This document shows, in pieces, positions 55,133 through 64,000 of a stretch of 64,000 nucleotides of DNA. The notes beneath the pieces were generated by a model. That model saw only the letters and a program-made list of their open reading frames with translations, did no database searches and had not been told where the DNA came from. Both the position numbers and the translations under genes were made by a program. Positions within the stretch are counted from its first letter, which is position 1. Each line of letters begins with the position of its first letter. The stretch comes from Pictodentalium vernedei (taxonomy: Eukaryota; Mollusca; Scaphopoda; Dentaliida; Dentaliidae). The stretch spans positions 667,138,753-667,202,752 of the forward strand of contig CM062296.1 of the NCBI GenBank assembly GCA_031216915.1, in the 5' to 3' direction.

Positions 55133-55784
55133 TAGTGTTCAACCGATGATCGGAACCGGCCCCCACAATTTGTCGATTGTGAGAAATCAGATGACACCGG
55201 CAATGGCTCCTGGAACATCGGTTCAACCGATTGTTGCCAGCATTTTGTGAGGATTCATATAAACCGCATTTTATTATCTTCTGCAATTGTTAATGTAAAA
55301 TGATGTTAATGATACCTTTCAATGAAGTTATGTGTATTCTTAATACAAGTTGAACGACATGTAATGCTTACAATTGTGCATGCTTGTGGCAATCACCATT
55401 TCATACTAGAAATGTGAAGGTTGCACTCCATTGATTAAAATTACCAGTCTCACACACTTGGGCAGTACACATGGTCCTGTGCGTTATGAGTCAAAACAAC
55501 AACTGGGCTACAGTTTGTGTATTTGAGAGGGATGGGTGGAGAATGTGTCTATTTCTTTTGAACGCTGTCCATTTTTGACTGATTTTAAAATCAAAAGGTG
55601 ACTAGGATGGACAGACTGCAGTTCGGACTGTAAACACTGAAATATGTTCAATTTAATGTAGTTCTTTCGAGCCTCGACTTGTCTAGTAGTGCACGGCAGT
55701 ACGATCGTAATCGACATCAGAACCAGCCTGTTGTGAGCTCAAATAATTGGTCAGTGACCATTTTGGGTAATTAGTTGAACACTA
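55133..55784. mobile_element. Non-autonomous hAT-type element with 8-bp target duplication
   Basis: ACCTTGAG lies at 55125..55132 and 55785..55792. The ends are TAGTGTTCAACCGATG and GTTGAACACTA. The 652-bp body has no transposase frame; the antisense frames are short. Confidence 0.85.
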
Positions 55785-55980
55785 ACCTTGAGAATCATTT
55801 GCCTAGCAATCATGATTTTTAAAAAAAATTTCTGTAATGCAATGAAGCTTTGACAACTCATGATTGGAAGTCTGAGGTTGAATACCAAGGTCAATTACAC
55901 AAAAATAGGTAGTTGTATTATACAGTTTGGTGTCAATATCTTGATAACCATTTGCCCTATACAAAAGTAGTAAGAAGATT

Positions 55981-57370
55981 TTAACCCTTTACCTAACGAA
56001 TTGGTCATATCCAAATTCAACAGTTAGAAAAGTATTATTTTAAAAAAAATTTCAACAAAATCATATCACATGACCACTCAATGGAATGACTCATCAGGCT
56101 CATTCCATTGAGGCGTCATGTGATATGATTAACCGATGTTTGGCAATCGCATCTGACATCGGCCAATTTTAAGCCATCGGTTGACCATCGGTAGAATGGT
56201 TTGAACATCGGTTCATGCTGATGGTTACATGGAACACCATATTGTTCATATTTACATTTGATTCACAGCCTCATACAAGTAGTAACTAACTTAATAAGTT
56301 GCCATAATGACTGGCAGTAGTGTTGAAATGATTTGTTGATTATTCGACATAATATCCCACTCCCTGTACAAGTTACACAAACACAGACAGCACCCCTCCA
56401 GTACTAAGAATGGCTGTTTCATTGTTTGATATCTCTGTCAGCACATCTGTAAACAATCTAGTTACCCGCTTCTTCTTTACTCACTGTCAACATTCAGTGG
56501 ACAGTAACAAATGAACATAAAATACACTCATCAGCCAATTGTTTTCACAGTTGGAGTATAACTTTAATCTGTTGTGCATGTTACTTATTTATGTAAACAA
56601 TCTAAAAATAGTGTATGTCCATTTTGTGCATGGACATCTGGGATTGGTTATCATTTGTGAAAGATATTATTCCATTCAGGATTTTCCAGCATTTTTCTAG
56701 ATGTGTGAATACGAATCTACAAAATGGAGTGAATTGCAGTGTTAAAAACTATTTGAAAACACAGCCGTTATGAATGTATTTTCAGTCATTGATTTCCACC
56801 CCACAACAAAAGCAATCTGAATTACTGTGCACAAAACAGTACCTACTTTTGCCTATCCATGTGGGTTTTGAATCTGAAATTCGAATTGGAACATAAATCA
56901 GTAATTAAATCAAATAAATAAATATATGTTATTAAATTGCCCTTTGATATATTTTATTCAATTTCATCTTGACACTAAATTTAAATGGAGGTGGAATTTA
57001 AAAATAGTATGTGCGTAAGTCATCTGTTTTTGCTTCGATCAAAGATGCTGCGCTATGAACATGTTTCTGCTAACGTCGTAGTTTTATTTTGATACACACA
57101 GTGACTTGCTCTTTAGACCAATGGACCTATCAACCTGACTGTACTGTAAAATTAACCGTATTCTATGCATTCTTGAATCTACTGCTCCTTTTGGTTGTGA
57201 CTTCTGACATCAGCACTCACAATTGGCGATTGTGCACTGAGCTAATCAGCAAGTGGATGACGGTTGCAAATCCTTATTGGTTAATCACTAGTTTTGTTGA
57301 ATTTGTTTAAAATATTTGGAAAAATAATATTTAACATAATTTTGATATCATGTGCATTGGGTACTTAGGG
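55981..57370. repeat. Family A second subtype, split by a 1.16 kb insert
   Basis: TTAACCCTTTACCTAACGAA to GGCGTCATGTGATATGATT is the left part, and TTTTGTTGAATTTGTTTAA to ATCATGTGCATTGGGTA the right. Between them lies about 56126..57290, beginning GATTAACCGATG and ending TATTGGTTAATC (short inverse ends). It contains many ACATCGGTT-like words, but no clear target duplication was seen. Confidence 0.6.
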
Positions 57371-57379
57371 TGTTACTTA

Positions 57380-58200
57380 GTCATCTAGCAAAACTTTCTG
57401 CCATTTTTTAAAATTTTCACAAGATCCCCAAATAAGTACTGTTGAAAGAAGTAAATAAAGCTATATTATATATAAAAATAATGAATAAAGTACTCAGAAC
57501 TTGAATTTATCAACTTTTTCTAAAAAAAAAGTGTATTTTATACTTTTGACAACAGAGAAGATGAAAACAGTACAAGTAACCAACAGGGATAACCATGAAC
57601 AAGGGTTCTTTCTCAGGAAATCTTATATATTGCTTTTCTCTTGAATATTGAATAAACTACAAAGTTCAAAGCTACTAATGCTTTTCTTGAAGTTTTTCTT
57701 CAACTAATATAAACACTTAGTTTAGAAACAGCAAACATATATTTTGGAAAATATTCACTGTTGTTATTCCATAGAAACACTCAGGTGGTGCCAAGGGAGA
57801 GGTCAGCAGAGGCTACAACCTCCTGTTGAGGAGGTCTAGCCACCCTGTTGGGAAGCTGCTTCCTTTACTGTGAGCTTGGCAGGGATATCCTAACCCCTTT
57901 CCCCTGTAAGGGAGCACAAGCCCCTTGTCAGGGAAATCCTGACACCACCACTGGAAACTCTTGTTTGATAATGTGGTTTACTCAATATTATAGGAGTTTC
58001 AATAGCCAGAACCCAGTTGCCATGTACTGTGGAATCCTGTTCATTGAATAACCACTTTTCAGTGGAAGATATTCACATGCATTCAACAGAAGTATTCATT
58101 TAACAGGAAGAGGCTCACTTTCCTTTATTCTTATAATAAACTGAGCCTTTATTTTGTCCCCTCCTGAGGGGGTAATAGTAAAGAGCTGTATACTTTCATA
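57380..58200. other. No gene recognised
   Basis: AT-rich. It holds a GGAGGTC-type short repeat near 57780..57850 and the dispersed GTTCATTGAATAACCACTTT repeat near 58040 (compare 45010). Confidence 0.4.
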
Positions 58201-58204
58201 TGTT

Positions 58205-58930
58205 ACAGATTATGTCCATCCAACATGTTTTCTACTCTAGCTCCACCACTTGGGGTTGCATTAAAATAATGTTGGGTGTGCTTCTACTTAATCATGGGGG
58301 AACAGATCCCATGGCAAAATAAATGACCCAGCTTTAATATTTATGGAGTTATTTTTCCTTGTTTCACATAAATGATTATTAAAAATGTGTCCATCCACCT
58401 TGTTAAAAATGTGTCTGTCCAGCATATTTGCTGCTCAAGCTCTTGTCATCATTTGTTGGATTCAAATAATTGTTGGCATGTTTGTATTTTACCATGGGAG
58501 AACAGATCCTATGATGGAATTAATGCCACCCCTTAAATATGAACAGAGTTATTTGCCCTTGTTTGACAAAGGATATTATTATTAAAAATATGTCTGACCA
58601 TCATGTTTATTACTCCAGCAGTGTCACTGTATGTTGGATTGAAGGGAATTGTCACACCATCCTGAATGGTATGGGGGAACATATTTTATGACAAGATGGA
58701 TATCTTCACTAGATTACTTTCAGAGTTACTTCCCTTTGATTAATTTAGGCATTTTAAAAATAATCTGTCCATCCAACATGTTTGTAGCTCTAGTTCTGCC
58801 ACTATTTGTTGGATTAATAATTATTTTTGGCATGGTTGTACTTTATCATAGGGGACAGATCTCATTCCAGGACAAATAACCTCACTTTGATATTAACAGA
58901 GTTATTTTCCCTTGATTCACTTAGTGCATT
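58205..58930. repeat. Tandem repeat, four units of about 180-200 bp
   Basis: Units start near 58210, 58412, 58590 and 58767. Each has GTCCATCCAACATGTTT-like, CTGTTGGATT-like and GGGGAACAGAT-like blocks, then AGTTATTTTCCCTTG. Confidence 0.7.
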
Positions 58931-58944
58931 CATACTATAATTTG

Positions 58945-59215
58945 GGAACAGGGTGACTCAGTGGTTATGTATGGTATTGGTCTTCAAACAGAAAGGTCCA
59001 TGGTTCAGTCCTCAGAAGGAGTAACTGTGTTGTGTCCTTGGGCAAGACATTTAATCCTAATTTCCCATGTTGGGGCACAGTGGTGCTGTGTGTGTTTTCA
59101 ACCAATGCTAACCATACATGTGCAGAGTTAGTACGTCGGGATGTCTGACAGTTGCTCGTCACTGCTTGGTGGTGCTCTCTGGGTACTCTGGCTTCCTCAT
59201 CCATAAAATAAAAAA
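58945..59215 (+). mobile_element. SINE with 13-bp target duplication
   Basis: ATACTATAATTTG lies at 58932..58944 and 59216..59228. The head has GGTGACTCAGTGGTTATGTA and a worn B-box (GGTTCAGTCC), with the TGTCCTTGGGCAAGACATTT body block. Confidence 0.85.
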
Positions 59216-59929
59216 ATACTATAATTTGAGAATGGTTTGATTGCGTGTCTCATTGTTCCACAACTTCTCTTGCATGAATGATCCATTCTTCACCACATTT
59301 TGCACATGGGTGTATGTGGACCTCGTAACCTTTGATGGGTTGGATTTTATGGCCCTGTAGTAAAACAAAGAAAATGTATAAAAAGATCCCAGAATGTGGA
59401 ATTTTGTGTTTGTTCTATATCTCCTCCCACCTGGATGGTCTGATTGTCTCCAGACTTCAGTCATGGTTATTATGGCTCTCACAATTACCAATGGGAGCTT
59501 GAAGACAGTAGTTCCACATATCCCATATGGATAGTCTGATTATTGCCAAGCTTTGCTAACAGGTACATGTGGATCTCATGATTGCTGCATGTTGTTAGAT
59601 TTCCTTTTCCTGCTGTAAAACCAAGACAATGAACATCCTCACATTTATATGCCTAGTATTCAAAATATGTCCCTCTTGTCATTATGGGAGGGGGCATATG
59701 CCATGCATAACATTGCTCTTGCTTTTTTATATATTGTTACATCTTATTATATCTTGAGTTTAATGATCTCTGTCAAACAGGATACAATAGCTTAAATGCT
59801 GTTATCTGATGCACCAAGGCCAAAGACTTATATGAATGAGAGAAATTCAGTGGTTGTCAAATTCATTGACAGATCTCAAGATTCTTTATTCTATTAAAAT
59901 GGATTTACTCTATAGCTTACATGCAGTTA

Positions 59930-60378
59930 ACTAGTAGAGTGCTACATTTTTCTTGACCAAACAGATTTCCTTTCACCATATATTGCTCTATTATATTTGA
60001 TTGGATAGTGCCAAGGGGCACTATCCAATCAAATTTAACTGAGCAAGGTGTCAACAATAAAATTTGCTTCTTGCCAGGGTCAGTATAAAACCACCATCAG
60101 TAGAGTGTAGATGTTATAGTCATAGCCGCTGGTATTTAGTAAAGCCCAAATATGGGCTTCCAACACTCTACCAGTTTACAGGTCAAATTTGTATTGAAGG
60201 TATGATAAATTGTTTGGTGTTTGGTTGTTATATCCACCATCAGTAGAGTGTAGATGTTATAATCACGACCTCTGGTATTTAGTAAAGCCCAAATATGGGC
60301 TTCCAACACTCTACCAGTTAACAGGTCAAATTTCTATTGAAGGTATAATAAATAGTTTGGTGTTTGGTAGTTATATCA
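59930..60378. repeat. Family E repeat and 143-bp tandem duplication
   Basis: The hairpin TTTGATTGGATAGTGCC / GGCACTATCCAATCAAA is at 59995..60036. Bases 60093..60235 and 60236..60378 are direct copies (CACCATCAGTAGAGTGTAGA to TTTGGTGTTTGG) with few changes. Confidence 0.75.
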
Positions 60379-61551
60379 AATTAACAGGCTCCTGTAAGTT
60401 CAGCTGTGTGTGTGTATGCATTTCCATTCTTGGGGCCATCCACACATATTGGGAACATGATAAATTTAACAAATTTTATTGGATTTTCATAGATTGTGGA
60501 AATATCTCACTCTGACTGCATAGACTGTGGAAATATGTTGCTCTGACTGCATAGATTGTGGAAATATCTTGCTCTGACTGGATACTCAATTTCTGTTGAA
60601 AACTTGGTTTGTCTCATAATGACCTTGTGAATGCTACAACTTAAACAAATATAATTGGATCTTAATAAAACATGGCATAGGAATACATGTGGGAAGGTCT
60701 CACTTTAACTAGATATTCAGATGGTTCTGTTGATTTTTGTAGGAGTTATGCCCCTTTTTGTTGAAGATTTGGTGTTTCTCTTCTAATAACTTTGTGAATG
60801 AGATAACTAGAACAAATATAATCAGTGTTTGATAAAACTTGGTATATGCATACATTGTGGGAAGATCACACTTTTTTGGCTATTTTCCCAATTTTGTTGA
60901 TTTCTTTAGGAGATATGCCTCTTTGTTGAAAATTCAGTGTTTATCTGATAATAACTTTGTGAATGCGATAACGTGAACAAATATAATAATATTTTGATAA
61001 AACTTGGTATAGGCATACATTGTGGGAAGAACTCACAATGATTGGCTATTCACCAACTTTCATCAATGTCTAGGAATTGTGCTCTTTTTTAATACAAATT
61101 CAGCGTTTGTCTGAAAGTAAGTTTGTGAATGCAGTAACTTGAAGAAATTTACTCAGATTTTTGATAAAACAATGCATTGTGAGAGTATAGAAATAGGTCC
61201 TATCTGTCCATCCACCACAATCTGTGTGTGTACCTGCTGTCCATCTGCCAACAGATTTTGTCAATGCTATAATGCGGGCAAATATAATTAGATTTTGATA
61301 TGGGATTATTTAAACATTATGGGACAATCTCACTCTGATTGCAATAATTCACCTGATTTTGTTGTTTTCTATAGGAGTTATGTCTGATAATGACTTTGTG
61401 AATGAAATAACTTAAACAAGTATAATCATATTATGATAAAACAAAGTTGGGTGGAGGTACAGAAATGGGTCATGTCCATGCATCAGTCTGTGGATCTCAC
61501 CATCCTTTTTTGGTTCATTTGCACATTCTGCAAATGAGGTAACTTAAATAG

Positions 61552-61716
61552 AGAGTAATCGCTTGACTGGACTGGTTACGTGAAATATTTCATGAGAGGT
61601 GAGGGACGTTGTACAAACACGAGTGCGCGACTGCACACAAGTGTTTTACAGTATAGTCCCTCTCCTCGAATGAATTATTTCACGTAACCAGTCCAGTCCA
61701 GTCAAGCGATTACTCT
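61552..61716. repeat. Long foldback element F
   Basis: AGAGTAATCGCTTGACTGGA at the left pairs with TCCAGTCAAGCGATTACTCT at the right. Pairing continues through GGTTACGTGAAAT. One arm has an extra CCAGT unit. Confidence 0.8.
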
Positions 61717-61753
61717 GTTTATTACTTTTCATTATTAATGATAATTATATTAT

Positions 61754-61979
61754 TTAACCCTTTACCTAACTTAACAGGCAAAAACAGCCAGTTCTATTCT
61801 AAAAATTCGCCAATTAATTTTCATTATTTTTTCATTTTTTTCTCTAAAACATAGGTCATCGAGCTCGTTCCAATGAGGGGTCATAACCTATATTTTTGAG
61901 ACAAAAAATGAAAATAATAGTTATTCAAGAATTTTTTTTTGCAAGTGTCATCTGCTTTTCATGTTAGGTAAAGGGTTAA
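61754..61979. repeat. TTAA foldback element, family A
   Basis: TTAACCCTTTACCTAACTTA and ATGTTAGGTAAAGGGTTAA ends; the left arm of the core is partly deleted (ACATAGGTCATCGAGCTCG). Confidence 0.82.
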
Positions 61980-62289
61980 AAAAAGCCAAAAAACAGTGAA
62001 GTCCCCATTACACCCACGGCAAAGCGTCTTCATTTGCACGCACGGATAAGTGACACAACTTTTGATTGTATAATTCACTTGTGAAGATAACGTTTATAAT
62101 CAAACCCGGAAATCCCAGTAAATCACAATTTGGAAAGTAATAAACAAATATAATCAGTTTTGATAAAACTTGGTATAAGCATACATTGTGGGAAGATGTC
62201 ACTCTGGTTGAATATTCAAACAATTTTGCTGAATTCTATAGGAGTTGTGACTATTTTTGTTGAAAATTTAGTGTTTGATAATGACTTTC

Positions 62290-63310
62290 TAATTATGATT
62301 GATATTTACCCAATTTAGTCAGGAGATTCTGCCATCTCTTGGTTGATGCTTGTTCAGTGAAGAAATATCCAATTTTAGGGCCCTCTACTGTACTGTCAAT
62401 TTCTGTGAAAATGTCTTGTGTTATTACAAGATTAAGTTGCATATTCTAGGAAACTTTGAAAACCCTAAAGCACAGAAACAAGTTTTCAAGGCCTCTAATG
62501 TACCTCAAGATGGTTTATGAACTTCTGTGATTTAGAATGGTGTTACAGATGCTGGTACTCCTGTTGGGAGACTTTTTAGTAACACCAACTTCAAAAGACA
62601 TAAGGATGTAGACACCACAAACACTCACTATAAGGATTGAACCTGGTCATTCAGATAGTTTCTCACCCTTAATATGAATGGCTAATTACTAACTTGTCAG
62701 CATCTGCAAAAATCACAAAGTTATTAGAAATTAGGCCTAAAAAAAGTTAAAAATCTGTTTCTCAGACCCTCAAACATGGTCCTTTTGGCTGCTGCATGCT
62801 CTCTTCTTATAACCAATACAAACTTGAAAAAATTTTAAATTAAATGGTTTTTGTTTGATATTTTACCCAAGTTAATAAAATTGGTAAATTTGTCCCTTGA
62901 GGGCAACAAGGCTTTGCAATGCTTTGGCATTGCAAAGCCTTCTTGTGCAGAAGGGATTAGATTAAAGATAGTTTTACTTGCCATTCATCAATGCAAATCA
63001 GGTTTGGCGGACAAGTGCAAAGAAATAATTACAAAAATAAAAAATAAACTAAAAAACTAGTTGCCCACATGCAGTTTTCCAAAAATGGCCTGAGAAACAG
63101 GAGATCTACTTTGTGGGGCCTTACTGTTATATTTGACAAAGGGTTAAAACTTGACCCACAACTGTTAAAACATGTTCATTTATGTACAATATTCATCACC
63201 TTAAACATAATAAAGAATAACAGCTGGTACAATCCTGTTTGACCAAACTATCCAAGCTGAGAAACAAGATACCATAACTTAAATATTCGGCCAGCTAATC
63301 ACAAAAATTG
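62290..63310. other. No gene; one hairpin
   Basis: A 69-codon frame at 62851..63060 includes the perfect hairpin CAAGGCTTTGCAATGC / GCATTGCAAAGCCTT (62906..62939), so it is unlikely to be coding. Confidence 0.45.
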
Positions 63311-63314
63311 CCAG

Positions 63315-63739
63315 TCAAATTTTTTTTTCAATGTCAGCCTCCAAAGCATAGTTTATAACCTTCCTTGGAATGAGCCTGACAAGTTCATTCAAACGATGGT
63401 CATAAATTGTGTTTTGAAGGCAAAAAGTTAATGAAATATTAAAAAATTGAATGGTGATTTTTGTGAGAAGTGTTGGGCCATATAAAGTCATTTTGTCAGT
63501 TAACCCTTTACCAAATGAATCAGCCTCATCTGTCTGCTTGATATACAAACTCAGCAGTAGAAAAAAAAATCAATTTAAAAAAATTTCAACAAAACTATAT
63601 CATGTGTTGGAATGAGCTAATTGATCTCATTCCAATAAGGGGTCACATGATGTGTTGTTGAAATTTTTTTTAAATTTTGAAAAAATAATATTTATAACCA
63701 TAAAGTTTGATATTGTCTGCATTGGGTCATTGGGTTTAA
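63315..63739. repeat. Two adjacent family A elements
   Basis: 63315..63503 keeps a worn first-subtype core (AAGCATAGTTTATAACC). TTAACCCTTTACCAAATG at 63500 begins a second-subtype copy that ends near TTGGGTTTAAA (63739). They share the TTAA at 63500..63503. Confidence 0.65.
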
Positions 63740-63836
63740 ATATGAGGTTTCCAAAGGGTAAAATTGGTGATGTTACCTTGCTGTGCAGGGTAGCATCAGC
63801 ATTTCTTATTAACCTACCCACAATTGTTTTCTACAG

Positions 63837-64000
63837 GCTTGCACTACAGTGGCAGTTCAGAACTCGGATACTAATATCTCTATATTTGTCTTTCCCAAGC
63901 AATTTGGGAAAGAAAAGTGGTGCAAAAGCACCAAGAAAAAATAAGCCAAAACTGGGTCGAGTGCAACCGGTGCAGACCCAGTACGGGACGCTGTCTTCCA
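63837..64000 (+). other. Open frame running off the window end
   Basis: After a TTTCTACAG acceptor-like site one frame stays open to the end and reads GKKSGAKAPRKNKPKLGRVQ, basic and unrecognised. It does not fit the next expected dynein exon. Confidence 0.15.

Larger units (their letters stand above)
60590..62290. repeat. Tandem repeat field, about 175-bp unit, with two nested elements
   Basis: AACTTTGTGAATG, AACAAATATAAT, GATAAAACTTGGTATA and CATACATTGTGGGAAGA recur in order at least six times. The field is interrupted by the foldback at 61552..61716 and the family A element at 61754..61979, and resumes near 62135. Confidence 0.75.

Noticed and set aside
62851..63060. 69-codon small protein
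   Set aside because: A perfect hairpin lies in the middle of the frame and no start context or domain supports it.
63837..64000. Next dynein exon
   Set aside because: An acceptor-like site is present, but none of the three frames resembles the segment leading to AAA3.

Overview
The window is AT-rich genomic DNA from an animal, probably an aquatic invertebrate. The species cannot be fixed from sequence alone. The only recognisable host gene is an axonemal dynein heavy chain on the + strand. It is seen as seven exons that join in frame (2105..55012) and cover AAA2 and the linker towards AAA3. From memory of the family the closest match is DNAH1. The exons total 979 nt. The introns run from 1.0 to 25.3 kb, and both ends of the gene lie outside the window.

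Nearly everything else is transposon-derived and lies in those introns. The 25.3 kb intron (9279..34619) holds four larger elements: a Crypton-like tyrosine recombinase gene (10887..12711, minus strand, two exons, one frameshift); a 5.0 kb PIF/Harbinger element with matching termini, a frameshifted transposase and a Myb/trihelix-like partner gene (14518..19552); a broken non-LTR retrotransposon (22885..24350); and a decayed 6.9 kb DIRS-like tyrosine-recombinase retrotransposon with inverted terminal repeats and an internal complementary region (26303..33203). The 18.9 kb intron (34815..53702) and the stretch after the last exon hold two hAT-type elements (one in each, both with perfect 8-bp target duplications), tandem repeats and many small elements.

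Two small-repeat systems recur throughout. One is a tRNA-derived SINE family (at least ten copies or fragments) with A/B-box-like heads and two tail types. The other is a set of roughly 180-250 bp foldback elements bounded by TTAA, most beginning TTAACCC and ending GGGTTAA, with long central hairpins; I recognise at least five sequence families (A, B, C, D, K). In two places one of these sits exactly inside a SINE tail with TTAA on both sides, so the uninterrupted SINE tail acts as the empty site. This supports piggyBac-type TTAA insertion.

No rRNA gene, convincing functional tRNA gene, CRISPR array or prokaryotic operon was seen. Family names come from motif recognition by eye; no database search was possible.
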